DNA from: Streptomyces sp. NBC_01294
GTDB lineage: Bacteria > Actinomycetota > Actinomycetes > Streptomycetales > Streptomycetaceae
Length of the DNA stretch: 64,000 nucleotides
Direction of reading: 5' to 3'
Assembly (NCBI RefSeq): GCF_035917235.1
Contig: NZ_CP108423.1
Location: 744,001-808,000, forward strand
Shown here: piece after piece, positions 54,988 to 63,694 of the stretch
Layout: each line of letters starts with the position of its first letter
Position numbering within the stretch: position 1 is the first letter of the stretch
The notes under the pieces: model-generated
Database searches by the model: none
Told to the model about the DNA's origin: nothing
The model's input: only the letters and a program-made list of their open reading frames with translations
Program-made: the position numbers and the translations under genes

Positions 54988-55010
54988 CCGGCCCGGCCCT
55001 GACCCGGCCC

Positions 55011-55032
55011 GGACCCGCCCCGGCCCGGGTCC
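55011..55032. terminator. Weak hairpin between convergent genes
   Basis: ggacccg/cgggtcc stem (7 bp, 8-nt loop) in the 134-bp GC-rich gap 54988-55121 that otherwise contains nothing recognisable. Confidence 0.4.
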
Positions 55033-55121
55033 CGCCGCCGCGGACGCGCCCCGCGTGCGCGCGCCTTCGCCGGCGGACGGACGGACGGGCGGACGGGACG
55101 GGTCCGGGCGGCGGGCCCGGG

Positions 55122-57359
55122 TCAGGAGGCGGTGGGCACCGCGTCCGAGAGGGAGAGGGTGTGGATGCGGTCAGGGGCGCCGGGACGGGCGTAGTACCAG
55201 CCCTGGGCGGTGTCGCAGCCGAGGTCGCGCAGCTGGGCGGCCTGGACCCCGGTCTCCACGCCCTCGACGGTGACGGCGAGTTCCAGGCTGTGGGCCAGGG
55301 CGACGATCCCCTCCACGATCTTGACGTCGACCGGGTTGGCCGGCTGCTGCTGCATCCCCTGGGTGAAGGAGCGGTCGAGCTTCAGGACGCTGACGGGCAG
55401 GCGCCTCAGGTTGGCCAGGTTCGAGTAGCCGGTGCCGAAGTCGTCGAGTGCGATGTCCACGCCGAGGGCGGCCAGCCGGCGCAGCGGCTCCAGGAGTTCG
55501 TCGTCCGCGCCTATCAGCGCCGATTCGGTGACCTCCAGGCACAGCGCGCCCGGGGCGAGGCCGGACTTCTCCAGCACCGCCACGGTGTCGGCGACCAGGC
55601 CCGGGTGGTGCAGCTGGGTCGGCGAGAGGTTGACGTTGATCCGCAGGGCCGCGCCCCCGTGCTGGCGCTGCCAGATGCGGGCCTGGCGGACGGCCTCCTC
55701 CAGGACCCAGCGTCCGAGCGGCACGATCAGGCCGGTGCGTTCGGCGAGGGGGATGAAGCGGTCCGGGCCGAGCACCCCGTACTGCGGGTGCGACCAGCGC
55801 ACCAGCGCCTCGGCCCCGTGCACGCTGCCGTCGCGCATGTGGACAAGCGGCTGGTACTCGATGAAGAACTCGCCGCGTTCCAGCGCCGCCGGCAGGGCGT
55901 TGGTCAGGCCGTGGCGGGTGATCGCTCGGGCGTCGGCCTCGGCATCGGCGAATTCGAAGCGGTTGCCGCCGGCCGCCTTGGCCCGGTACATCGTGATGTC
56001 GGCGCTGCGCAGCACCTCCGCCGGGGTGCGCTCCTTGGCCCGTCCCTCGACGATGCCGATGCTGCCCCGGACCGTCAGTTCCCGGCCCTCCAGCCGGATC
56101 GGCGTGGACAGGGCGGTGAGGATGCGGACCGCGAGGTCGGTCACCTTCTCCTCGGTGTCGGGGCCGGTGGTCAGGGCGACGAACTCGTCGCCGCCGAGCC
56201 GGGCGACCACCTCGCCGGGGCCGGTCGCGCAGCTCTGCAGCCGGTCGGCGACCTCCACCAGCAGCCGGTCCCCCGCCGAGTGGCCGAGGCTGTCGTTGAC
56301 CGTCTTGAAGCCGTCGAGGTCCAGGTAGCACAGGCCGTAGCGGGCGCCGCCGGCCCCGCTGAGGGCCTTCTCCAGGCGTTCGAAGAACAGCGTCCGGTTG
56401 GGCAGGCCGGTGAGGGCGTCGTGGGTGGCCTCGTAGCGCAGGCGCAGGTTCAGCAGCCGGCGTTCGGTGGTGTCCTCCATGAGCGCCAGCTGGTACTGCG
56501 GCTTGCCCTCGGCGTCGCGCAGCAGCGACACCGTCAGGTTGGTCCACAGCACGGTGCCGTCGTGCCGGTAGTACGGCTTCTCCACCCGGTAGCTCTCGCG
56601 CTCGCCGCGCACCAGCTCGCCGTACATCCGCCAGACGTGCGGGGTGTCGTCCGGGTGGCCCCACTCGCTGACGTTGCGGCTGCGGACGTGTCCCTCCAGG
56701 CCGCCGAACATCTGCAGGAGCGTGTCGTTGACCTCCAGGACGTTCCCGTCGAGGTCGGCGATGCCGATGCCGACGGCCGCGCCCTCGAAGACCGCGCGGA
56801 AGCGCTCCTCGCTCGCGTGCAGGGCCTGCTGGGCATCGGTGCGGGCGGTCAGCGCGGAGCGGGCGATGGCCTCCTGCTCGTTGAGGGTGCGCTCGCGCAG
56901 GGCCCGGGCGTATCCCGCCGCGATGCCGTGCTGGAGCCGCGCGCAGCGGGAGCGGTACTCCTCGGTGCCCTCCACGCCGGAGCCCTCGGGTCCGTCCGGG
57001 CCGCAGTAGAGCACCAGGTACGACTCGACCACGCCGAGGGTGCCGGCCAGGGCCTCGGGGTCGGTGCAGTGCACGGCGACGAGTTCCGCCCCGACCCGCT
57101 GGGCGACGGCGGCGTCGAACGGCCGGGCCCGCAGGGCCTCGGTGAGCGTCCGGGTGAGCGGTACCAGGTGGCGTTCGAACTCGGTCCGGGTCAGCGAGGT
57201 CGCCGTGACCGGGAAGATCGCCCGGCCCCAGATCGTGGCGAAGCGGGCGATCCGGTCCTCGATGCCGCCGTTCGGGGCCGCCACGGACCCGGCGCCCGGT
57301 GCGGCTGCGGGAGCCGCGGCGGTGTGCGGCGCGCCCGCCGTCTGTGCCGGAAGTCTCAC
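55122..57359 (-). CDS. PAS-GGDEF-EAL cyclic di-GMP signalling protein
   Basis: 745 aa from GTG 57359. Parts in order: an N-terminal ~170-residue helical sensor of unknown type, PAS/PAC (~185-305, RFRAVFEGAAVGIGIADLDGNVLEVND), GGDEF (~310-475, with RLGGDEF and no RxxD inhibitory site just before it) and EAL (~485-735, with AEALVRW, LEVTES, ALDDFGTGYSNL, EGVET). Both catalytic motifs look intact, so it may be bifunctional. Known: RmdA of Streptomyces coelicolor has this layout and, from memory, sits near sdh-like genes, so it is a likely orthologue. Coupled to the methyltransferase upstream (GTGA). Confidence 0.9.
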   Translation of the reverse strand: MRLPAQTAGAPHTAAAPAAAPGAGSVAAPNGGIEDRIARFATIWGRAIFPVTATSLTRTEFERHLVPLTRTLTEALRARPFDAAVAQRVGAELVAVHCTDPEALAGTLGVVESYLVLYCGPDGPEGSGVEGTEEYRSRCARLQHGIAAGYARALRERTLNEQEAIARSALTARTDAQQALHASEERFRAVFEGAAVGIGIADLDGNVLEVNDTLLQMFGGLEGHVRSRNVSEWGHPDDTPHVWRMYGELVRGERESYRVEKPYYRHDGTVLWTNLTVSLLRDAEGKPQYQLALMEDTTERRLLNLRLRYEATHDALTGLPNRTLFFERLEKALSGAGGARYGLCYLDLDGFKTVNDSLGHSAGDRLLVEVADRLQSCATGPGEVVARLGGDEFVALTTGPDTEEKVTDLAVRILTALSTPIRLEGRELTVRGSIGIVEGRAKERTPAEVLRSADITMYRAKAAGGNRFEFADAEADARAITRHGLTNALPAALERGEFFIEYQPLVHMRDGSVHGAEALVRWSHPQYGVLGPDRFIPLAERTGLIVPLGRWVLEEAVRQARIWQRQHGGAALRINVNLSPTQLHHPGLVADTVAVLEKSGLAPGALCLEVTESALIGADDELLEPLRRLAALGVDIALDDFGTGYSNLANLRRLPVSVLKLDRSFTQGMQQQPANPVDVKIVEGIVALAHSLELAVTVEGVETGVQAAQLRDLGCDTAQGWYYARPGAPDRIHTLSLSDAVPTAS

Positions 57360-58186
57360 GCCTTGCGTCCCACGCCGCCGTAGCCCGAGAAGGCGTAGGG
57401 GTCCTCGGGCGTCTCGCCGTCCTGCGGGTCCTCGGACCGGTCGGGCCGCCAGTCGGGCATCGAGACCAGTCCGGGCTCCAGCAGCTCGAACCCGTCGAAA
57501 AAGCCGCGGATCTGCTCCCCGGTCCGCATGACGAGGGGGTTGCGGATGTCCCGGTAGACGCCGACGACTTCGCCCGCGACTTCCTCCGTCAGCGGGATCC
57601 CCTCGAATGAGGCGTGCGTGAGGATCAGCAGGCTGCCGGGGGCCAGCGCCTCACGCAGCTCGGCGACGGCGGCGTACGGGTCGTCCGTGTCCTCCAGGAA
57701 GTGCAGGACGGCGACGAGCAGCAGGGCGACCGGGCGGTCGAAGTCGATCAGCCGGCCGACCTCGGGGGAGGCCAGGATCTCCTTCGGCCGGCGCAGGTCG
57801 GCGGCGACGATGTCGGTGCGGTCGTCCTCGGCGAGGACGGCGTGGCTGTGGGCGACGGCCACCGGGTCGTGGTCGACGTAGACCACGCGCGCCTCCGGGC
57901 TGGCGGCCTGGGCGATCTCGTGGACATTGCCGAAGGTGGGGATGCCGGAGCCGATGTCGAGGAACTGCGTGACTCCCTCGGCGACGGCGTGCCGGACGGC
58001 GCGGCGCATGAATGCCCGGTTGGCCTGCATGATCTTGGGCAGTCCCGGCATGAATTCCATGGCACGGCGGGCCGCCTGGCGGTCGACCTCGAAATTGTGG
58101 GACCCGCCCAGGTAGTAATCGTAGATGCGGGACACGCTCGGCACCGATATGTCGATGCCTGGCGGGGCCCAGGCGGGGCGCTCCAT
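57356..58186 (-). CDS. SAM-dependent methyltransferase, PF04672 (DUF574) family
   Basis: 276 aa from ATG 58186. Actinobacterial family signatures: IDISVPSVSRIYDYYLGGSHNFEVDRQAA near the N-terminus, SAM site FLDIGSGIPTFGNVHEIAQ (~residues 77-95), VVYVDHDPVAVAHS and ILTHASFEG. Numerous paralogues exist in Streptomyces, targets unknown. Its stop overlaps the start of the GGDEF-EAL gene, so the two are co-translated. An in-frame extension to 58345 lacks family similarity. Confidence 0.9.
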   Translation of the reverse strand: MERPAWAPPGIDISVPSVSRIYDYYLGGSHNFEVDRQAARRAMEFMPGLPKIMQANRAFMRRAVRHAVAEGVTQFLDIGSGIPTFGNVHEIAQAASPEARVVYVDHDPVAVAHSHAVLAEDDRTDIVAADLRRPKEILASPEVGRLIDFDRPVALLLVAVLHFLEDTDDPYAAVAELREALAPGSLLILTHASFEGIPLTEEVAGEVVGVYRDIRNPLVMRTGEQIRGFFDGFELLEPGLVSMPDWRPDRSEDPQDGETPEDPYAFSGYGGVGRKA

Positions 58187-58512
58187 CGGGTTCTCCAAGC
58201 GTTGTTCCTGCGGCGGTCCGTGCGAGGTCGGACTCCTGTCCGAGCCGAATGTACTGATCATTGCCCAACAGGGCGAGCAAAAGCGGAAATTGGCGATCCG
58301 TTCTTCGTCACACACCAAAGGCACCCGCCGCACCGGGCGGGCCATTGACCGTTACCGACACATCCCTTTTGAGAATTGACCGGTGGGTGATCGTACCGGC
58401 TTCACGACCGGTACGAAGGTGGCTCAAACCTCTCTGGTCACTGCTCCACCCGTTCAGGCGAACCAGGGCCGAGCCCCGCGTGCGCGAGCGGGCGCGGGCC
58501 CATGCTCCCCGG
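58187..58512. promoter_or_regulatory. Divergent intergenic region with 9-bp-arm dyad
   Basis: 326 bp without a gene between the methyltransferase and the His-rich protein. Contains a perfect inverted repeat tcgtaccgg (58391-58399)/ccggtacga (58408-58416) with 8-bp spacer, and a locally AT-richer stretch (58340-58380) suitable for promoters. The dyad may be an operator for either direction. Confidence 0.5.
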
Positions 58513-59328
58513 GTGAACAGAGCCTGTGCCAGGCGCCTGCTGGCGGTCCCGGTCCTGCTGTGGGCGGCCTTGTCCGTCACGCCGGCCGTGGCTGATAGCG
58601 GCGCCTCCCCGACGACCGACTCCGGCGACGGCGCGCGTGCCACAGCCGTGGTCGCGCGTGCCAACGCCGTCGTCGCGATGGCCCGCGCCGACGGCCGCCG
58701 AGGCGGCCCGCGTGGCGGACATCACGGTGGCGACCGCGGGTCCGACCGCACGTCCCACCGCACGTCCGACCGCACGTCCGACCACCGCTCCGACCACGGG
58801 AAAGGCCGTGGCGGAGGCCATGACGGGGGACACGGCGGGGGACACGGCGGGGGACACGGCGGCCATGGCGGGGGACATCACGGCCACCCGCACTGCCCAC
58901 CGCCGCCACCTCCGCCGTGTCCGCCCAAGCCGACGCCGAAACCACCGCCGAAACCCACTCCGCCGCCCCCGCCGACCCCCACGCCGCCACCGCCCAAGCC
59001 CACGCCGCCCCCGAAACCCACCCCGCCCCCACCACCGCCGCCCAAGCCGGCGCCGAAGCCCGTACCGAAGCCCGTCGTGCCCGAACCGGCCCCGCCGAAA
59101 CCGGCGCCCGCACCTCCGCGCGCGGCCAAGGCACCCGCACCGCCACCGCCCGCACCACCGGCGGAGCCCGCCACCGTGGTGACCCCTCCGCCGCCGAAAC
59201 CAGTGGCCCGCCCGGCCTACCACGCGCCGTCCCGCAAACCGGCCGAGCACCGCATCTCCCCGGTGACCTTCACCCTGCTGACCGCGGCTCCCGCGGTGCT
59301 CGCGATCGTCGCGCTGCGCCCGCGCTAG
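58513..59328 (+). CDS. Exported His/Gly-rich and Pro-rich protein
   Basis: 271 aa from GTG 58513. Signal peptide (~1-30, RRLLAVPVLLWAALSVTPAVAD), an Arg/Asp/Ser/Thr segment, a block dominated by HGG and GGH (~100-135) partly encoded by 12-bp tandem repeats (58823-58860), a ~110-residue Pro-rich stalk (PPP, KPTP units) and a C-terminal hydrophobic helix (TFTLLTAAPAVLAIVAL) ending in RPR. Looks like a wall-spanning stalk with a metal-binding His cluster, anchored in the membrane. No family recognised. Start lacks a clear ribosome site. The DUF4239 gene follows after 33 bp. Confidence 0.7.
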   Translation: MNRACARRLLAVPVLLWAALSVTPAVADSGASPTTDSGDGARATAVVARANAVVAMARADGRRGGPRGGHHGGDRGSDRTSHRTSDRTSDHRSDHGKGRGGGHDGGHGGGHGGGHGGHGGGHHGHPHCPPPPPPPCPPKPTPKPPPKPTPPPPPTPTPPPPKPTPPPKPTPPPPPPPKPAPKPVPKPVVPEPAPPKPAPAPPRAAKAPAPPPPAPPAEPATVVTPPPPKPVARPAYHAPSRKPAEHRISPVTFTLLTAAPAVLAIVALRPR

Positions 59329-59361
59329 TTCCGCCCCACCTGTAATCGATCGGAAGTCATC

Positions 59362-60132
59362 TTGTCGGAATGGCTCGTCCTGTCCATCGCGATGGCCGCG
59401 GCCTGTGCCGTGGTGCTGTCCATCGCCTTCTTCAATCACCGCAGGATCGGCGAGGACGACGATCCGAGCGAAACCCCGGACGTCATCGAGTACATGACGA
59501 TGATGATCGGGGTGATCTACGCGATCGTGCTGGGTCTGGCGATCGCCGGCGTCTGGGAAGCCCGTGGCGCCGCCCAGGAATACGTGCGCCAGGAGGCGCA
59601 GGCCCTGCACGAGATCCGTGTCCGCTCCGAGGTCTACCCGGCCGAGGTCCGGACGAAGATCCGGTCCGACGTCGACGCGTACGTGACGTACGTGGTGGAC
59701 ACGGAATGGAAGGCGATGGCCGACAACGGCGTCCTCACGGACCGCGGCGGGGAACTGCTGGAACGTATCCGCCGGGACGTCACCGACTACGAGCCGCAGA
59801 CCGACCACGAGGGACAGGCGTACCAGCCGCTGGTCGACCAGGTCGCCGTGGCCGACGACGCCCGCAGTGCGCGCGGCCAGAGCGCCGGGGCCACCATGCC
59901 GGGCGTGGTGTGGTTCGGGCTGATCACCGGCGCCCTGGTGACGGTGGGGCTCATCTTCACCCTGCAGATCAGGCGGTCGTTCCGGGAGATGCTGCTGGCC
60001 GGTCTGTTCAGCGCGCTGATCGCGTTCCTGCTGTTCCTGATCTGGGACTTCGACGCACCGTTCGGGCGTGGCATCGCGGCCACCGCGGAACCCTTCCTCG
60101 CGCAGTTCTCCCACCTGGACCTCGGTGGGTGA
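59362..60132 (+). CDS. DUF4239 family membrane protein
   Basis: 256 aa from TTG 59362 (CGGAAG six nt upstream). Two helices at the N-terminus (LVLSIAMAAACAVVLSIAFF; YMTMMIGVIYAIVLGLAIAGVWEA), a ~110-residue extracellular/soluble helical segment and two helices at the C-terminus (VVWFGLITGALVTVGLIFTL; MLLAGLFSALIAFLLFLIWDFDAPF). The WDFDAPF motif is typical of DUF4239 (bestrophin-like channel superfamily by distant similarity). Probably cotranscribed with the His/Pro-rich protein and closed by the hairpin at 60146. Confidence 0.85.
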   Translation: MSEWLVLSIAMAAACAVVLSIAFFNHRRIGEDDDPSETPDVIEYMTMMIGVIYAIVLGLAIAGVWEARGAAQEYVRQEAQALHEIRVRSEVYPAEVRTKIRSDVDAYVTYVVDTEWKAMADNGVLTDRGGELLERIRRDVTDYEPQTDHEGQAYQPLVDQVAVADDARSARGQSAGATMPGVVWFGLITGALVTVGLIFTLQIRRSFREMLLAGLFSALIAFLLFLIWDFDAPFGRGIAATAEPFLAQFSHLDLGG

Positions 60133-60145
60133 GGGCCGACCGGCA

Positions 60146-60174
60146 AACCGGGGACGGGCCTCCTGTCCCCGGTT
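60146..60174 (+). terminator. Hairpin terminator after DUF4239 gene
   Basis: aaccggggac (60146-60155) with gtccccggtt (60165-60174), perfect 10-bp stem and 9-nt loop, 14 bp after the stop. Confidence 0.75.
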
Positions 60175-60316
60175 CGGCCCAAGGGCATGCCCCATTCGCC
60201 CGTTCCTGATCGCGGGTCACCCTGCCCGCGCCTAGCGTGGCGGACATCGAGGCGCACGACCCCCCACGTGCGGAAACCGTTCCGCGGCTGCTCCTCGGGG
60301 ATCCGGAGAACCAACC

Positions 60317-61009
60317 ATGGGTGCGATACGTACCTCCGCCACCGCCCTGCTGAGCGCCGGCGCCACGGGCGCCGTACTCGCGCTCGGCTCCCTCGGCATG
60401 CCCGCCGCGACCGCGGCCGAGGCCCAGGTCACCTCGTTCGGCTTCACCCTCACCCCCTCGACCGTCGCACCCGGCGGCCAGGTGGTGCTCGCGGTCAGCG
60501 GCTGCAACGCCGCCTACGCCACCGCCTCCTCCGGGGTCTTCGACACCGTGAGCATCGCGCGCGGCCAGACCGTACGGGTCACCGTGGACCGGGACGCCCG
60601 GCGCGGGGCCCTGTACTCGGTCGCTTTCACCTGCAACGGGGAGACGGGCTCGGCCGACCTGACGATCGCCGGCGGCACGGCCAGACCGACCACGAGTTCC
60701 ACGCGGACGGCCACCGCCCCCGCTGCCGCCACCACGGCCGCGACCCCGGCCGCCACCACGGCCGCGCCCCCGGTCTCCACCCCGGTCGCCACCTCTGTCT
60801 CCACCCCGGTCGCCACTCGGGCCGTCACTCCGGCCGCCACCGCCCCGCTGACGACCCCCGCCTCCGCCCGCGGTGTCCGCGGCGGTCTGGGCGGCAGCGT
60901 GGCCGGCATGGACCCGCTGGAACTCGGCGCGGGCGTCGGCCTCTTCCTCACCGCCGCGGCCGGTACCGCGTACGCACTGCGCCGCCGTGCTTCCGACCGC
61001 GGTCACTGA
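60317..61009 (+). CDS. Surface protein A beside sortase F: beta domain, Thr/Ala stalk, GGLGGS motif, membrane anchor
   Basis: 230 aa. Signal peptide ~1-34 (ending ATAAEA), a ~90-residue beta domain with one Cys pair (VSGCNAAYA and AFTCNGET), a Thr/Ala/Pro/Val-rich stalk (~125-185), the motif RGGLGGSVAGMDPLELGAGVGL, a hydrophobic helix and RRRASDRGH. This three-part tail looks like a sorting signal but has no LPXTG or LAXTG. The same tail type is in the convergent neighbour at 61122, and a class F sortase is ~1 kb downstream. A TAGCGT -10-like hexamer lies at ~60233. Confidence 0.75.
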   Translation: MGAIRTSATALLSAGATGAVLALGSLGMPAATAAEAQVTSFGFTLTPSTVAPGGQVVLAVSGCNAAYATASSGVFDTVSIARGQTVRVTVDRDARRGALYSVAFTCNGETGSADLTIAGGTARPTTSSTRTATAPAAATTAATPAATTAAPPVSTPVATSVSTPVATRAVTPAATAPLTTPASARGVRGGLGGSVAGMDPLELGAGVGLFLTAAAGTAYALRRRASDRGH

Positions 61010-61029
61010 ACCGGCCCACCCGCCGGACG

Positions 61030-61097
61030 TCCCCCGCCACCGCCGGACGCCCCGGCCCCTGGCCAGGGGACTCGGGGCGACCGTCGGTGGCGGGGGA
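61030..61097. terminator. Large bidirectional hairpin between the two surface-protein genes
   Basis: Outer stem tcccccgccaccg (61030-61042)/cggtggcggggga (61085-61097), 13 bp perfect; inner stem cgccccg (61048-61054)/cggggcg (61073-61079). Convergent genes on both sides. Confidence 0.8.
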
Positions 61098-61121
61098 TCC
61101 CTGACCGGGGAGGTCGGCCGG

Positions 61122-61631
61122 TCAGGTCCGACCGCGGAGCGGGCGGCGACGGCGCATCACGTGTGCGCCCGCGCCGAGGGCCGCGGCGCCGACGAGGCCC
61201 GCGCCGATGGCGGTCTCGGCGGTGGACGGGCCGAAGGATCCGCCGATGCCGCCCTGCGAGGGGTTGCCCTCCAGGATCCTGAAGCGGGCCGTGGCGACGA
61301 GGCTGCTGTCGTTGCACTTGACCGACAGCGTGTGGGTGCCCGGCGAGGCGTGGTTGAAGACCCGGACGGTGGCGAAGCCGATCGACCCGGCGGACAGGTT
61401 GGCCGGCGGAAAGTTGCCGTGCGAGGTGACGGTACCGCCGTGTCCGCAGCCCGACGCGCTCACCTGCATCGTGGATCCCTGGTGCACGGCGTACGGGTTG
61501 ACCGAGATGTTGCTGGGACCCCCGTTCCCACCCTGGCCCCCGGGGTTCTGGTTCGCCGAGGCGATCGGGACACTGAGGCCGATCGCGGCGCAGGCTGCTG
61601 CCGTCACGGTAAGAGCGCGCAAGACACGCAT
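61122..61631 (-). CDS. Surface protein B beside sortase F: beta domain, GGIGGS motif, membrane anchor
   Basis: 169 aa from ATG 61631 (GGAGGT upstream). Signal peptide ~1-26 (ALTVTAAACAAIGLSVPIASA), a beta domain with paired cysteines (SASGCGHGG and SVKCNDSS) and text such as VNPYAVHQGSTMQVSASGC, then PSQGGIGGSFGPSTAETAIGAGL, a hydrophobic helix and RRRRPLRGRT. Domain and tail parallel those of the gene at 60317 (SGC...C, GGxGGS, E, GxGL, Arg cluster), so the two are related. Divergent from the class F sortase; probable substrate or partner, unproven. Confidence 0.78.
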   Translation of the reverse strand: MRVLRALTVTAAACAAIGLSVPIASANQNPGGQGGNGGPSNISVNPYAVHQGSTMQVSASGCGHGGTVTSHGNFPPANLSAGSIGFATVRVFNHASPGTHTLSVKCNDSSLVATARFRILEGNPSQGGIGGSFGPSTAETAIGAGLVGAAALGAGAHVMRRRRPLRGRT

Positions 61632-62007
61632 GATGGAACCTCCAGCGGGAAGCGCCCCGGAGCGTCGGCCCCGGATGATCGACGAGAACGCCTCCCACGT
61701 CGAACCCTCGGGTCGTCCCGCAAGCTCCGCATTTCCGGCTTTGGGCCGCCCGGTTGAGCGACACGCCGAAGCGCGGACGGCGCGGCTGACGGATCCGCAG
61801 GTCACGACCCGTCAGGCATTTATGTGACGATTACCTGGATGGGCGCACCCCTTCCGGCCCCCTCGGCCCCCCTTGCGCACCGCGGCCACCCGTTCGCCCT
61901 CCCCCTCTCGCCGTCCTGCCGACTCGGCCTTAGCGTGCGTGAAGTAGGGCGTACATGGGGTGGGACAGGAACGCGGGTCGGGACCCCCGCGTCGGGAAGG
62001 GAGAACG
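61632..62007. promoter_or_regulatory. Intergenic region between surface protein B and sortase F
   Basis: 376 bp without a convincing gene. It must hold the divergent promoters. TTAGCGT at ~61930 resembles a -10 for the sortase direction and lies ~75 bp before its ATG. A lower-GC patch (cgtcaggcatttatgtgacg, ~61810-61829) is the likely promoter side for the surface gene. Confidence 0.4.
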
Positions 62008-62670
62008 ATGGGCGAGGACGAGACCGGGCAGTCACGCAAACGCTCACCGTGGGGCGTGCTCGCCCTGGTCATGCTCAGCGGCCTCGCCATGGTGCGCAAC
62101 GGTGTGGAGGCCGACGACGGACCGCCCCAGCCCACCGCCGCCTCGGCCGTGGCGGTGACGGCCGATCAGCTGCCGGCGAACCCGCCGATGGCCCCGGCCG
62201 GCATGGAGGCGCTGGAGCACTCGTCGGTGCAGCGCATCCGGATTCCCACGATCAACGTGGACGCGCCGGTGATGACGGTCGGGCTGGACGAGGAGGGCTG
62301 GATCGAGGCGCCGCCCCCGCAGGACCGCAACCTGGCCGGCTGGTACCTCAACGGCATCTCCCCCGGCCAGCGGGGCTCGGCGGTGATCGTGGGTCACGTG
62401 GACAACGCCCAGGGCCCGACGGTCTTCTACGGCCTGGGCTCGGTCAAGCCGGGCAGCCAGGTCGAGGTCGAGCGGTACGACGGGCGCACGGCGGTGTTCG
62501 AGGTGTACGGCGTGGAGGTGTTCTCCAAGGAGGCGTTCCCCGGAGCCCGGGTGTACGGGGACACCGGGCACCCGGAGCTCCGGGTGATCACGTGCGGCGG
62601 CGGATACTCCAAGGGCCGGGGCTACGACGGCAACGTGGTCGTCTTCGCCCGCATGGTGGCGACCCGCTGA
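62008..62670 (+). CDS. Class F sortase
   Basis: 220 aa from ATG 62008 with GGGAAGGGAG upstream. N-terminal membrane helix (~14-32, WGVLALVMLSGLAMVRNGV), short linker, then the sortase barrel: IRIPTINVDAPVMTVGLDEEGWIEAPP, catalytic His in AVIVGHVDNAQGPTVFYGLG (~residue 132), VYGVEVFSKEAF and catalytic Cys in LRVITCGGGYSKGRGYDGNVVVFAR (~196) with the following Arg. Known: class F enzymes are an actinobacterial branch whose substrates are poorly defined. Flanked by two related surface proteins without LPXTG. Confidence 0.92.
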   Translation: MGEDETGQSRKRSPWGVLALVMLSGLAMVRNGVEADDGPPQPTAASAVAVTADQLPANPPMAPAGMEALEHSSVQRIRIPTINVDAPVMTVGLDEEGWIEAPPPQDRNLAGWYLNGISPGQRGSAVIVGHVDNAQGPTVFYGLGSVKPGSQVEVERYDGRTAVFEVYGVEVFSKEAFPGARVYGDTGHPELRVITCGGGYSKGRGYDGNVVVFARMVATR

Positions 62671-62713
62671 ACCGGGGCCGGGCCGGTGTCCGGCGCGTCC
62701 GCCGGGACCGGGT

Positions 62714-63604
62714 TCAGCGGCGCGGCGGCGTCGGGAAGGCCGGGAGGGTCATCCGGTAGCCCCGGGCGAGGAGTTGCGGCAGGTAGGAGGAGATCGCCTG
62801 GACGCTCTGCGTGCGGTTTCCGCCCGCGTCGTGGGACAGCACGATCGCCCCGGGGCCGGCGCCGCCCAGGACCCGGGAGACGATCGTGGCGGCCCCGGCC
62901 TCCTGCCAGTCCAGGGTGTCCACGGTCCAGGCGAGCGGCTCCATGCCCAGCTCGGCCCCGATCTCGAAGGCGGCCCGGTTCCACGCCCCGTACGGCGCCC
63001 TGAACCACAACGGCGCCTCGCCGAGCGCCTTTTGTACGACCTCGCTCGTACGGCCGATCTCGGAGGCCAGGGCGGGCCGGCTGAGCTTGGGGATGAGCGG
63101 GTGGGTCCAGGTGTGGTTGCCGATGACGTGTCCCTCGGCGGCCATCCGGCGCATCAGGTCCCGGTTCTCCACGGCCATCTCCCCGCAGACGAAGAACATG
63201 GCGCGTACGTCGTACCGGGCGAGGGTGTCGAGGATGCCCGGGGTGTAGCGGGGGTCGGGCCCGTCGTCGAAGGTGAGCACCATGGCGCTCGCCGTGGCCT
63301 CGTCGGCCGGGAGCTCCAGGATCGGCCGGGTCCGGACGGCCGGCTTGACGGCGGCCGGCCGGGCGGGGGCCTCCGATGTCATGGGGCGCAGCCGGTAGGA
63401 CTTCTCGGACAGCCGCTGGGCGGACATCCCCGGCGCTCCCGCCGCGGGGTTCGGTCCCGGCCCGGCCGCGGGTCCGCCCGCCCCCGGCGCGGCGGGCATG
63501 CCGCCCTCACTGCCCGAGGTGATCAGTCCGGCGGCTGCGACTCCGAGGAGGACAGCGGTACGCAGGACCGCCCGCCGCCCTACTGTCGGCTCGTCATTTT
63601 TCAT
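62714..63604 (-). CDS. Polysaccharide deacetylase (NodB domain)
   Basis: 296 aa. Signal/Tat-like leader (VGRRAVLRTAVLLGVAAAGLITSG), ~70-residue Pro/Ala-rich linker, then the NodB domain: motif 1 LTFDDGPDPRYTPGIL (~residues 110-125), motif 2 metal site HVIGNHTWTHPLI, motif 3 FRAPYGAWN, motif 4 TLDWQ and motif 5 IVLSHDAGG. Carbohydrate esterase family 4; probably deacetylates peptidoglycan or another wall glycan. Convergent with the sortase gene (43-bp gap). Confidence 0.92.
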   Translation of the reverse strand: MKNDEPTVGRRAVLRTAVLLGVAAAGLITSGSEGGMPAAPGAGGPAAGPGPNPAAGAPGMSAQRLSEKSYRLRPMTSEAPARPAAVKPAVRTRPILELPADEATASAMVLTFDDGPDPRYTPGILDTLARYDVRAMFFVCGEMAVENRDLMRRMAAEGHVIGNHTWTHPLIPKLSRPALASEIGRTSEVVQKALGEAPLWFRAPYGAWNRAAFEIGAELGMEPLAWTVDTLDWQEAGAATIVSRVLGGAGPGAIVLSHDAGGNRTQSVQAISSYLPQLLARGYRMTLPAFPTPPRR

Positions 63605-63694
63605 TCTTACTACGTATCAACGACACCGCCACAGATGTCGAGAGGCACGGACGCACCCCGTTCCCGTCACCCGCTCGGCCCAGCCCTCCCTTGG

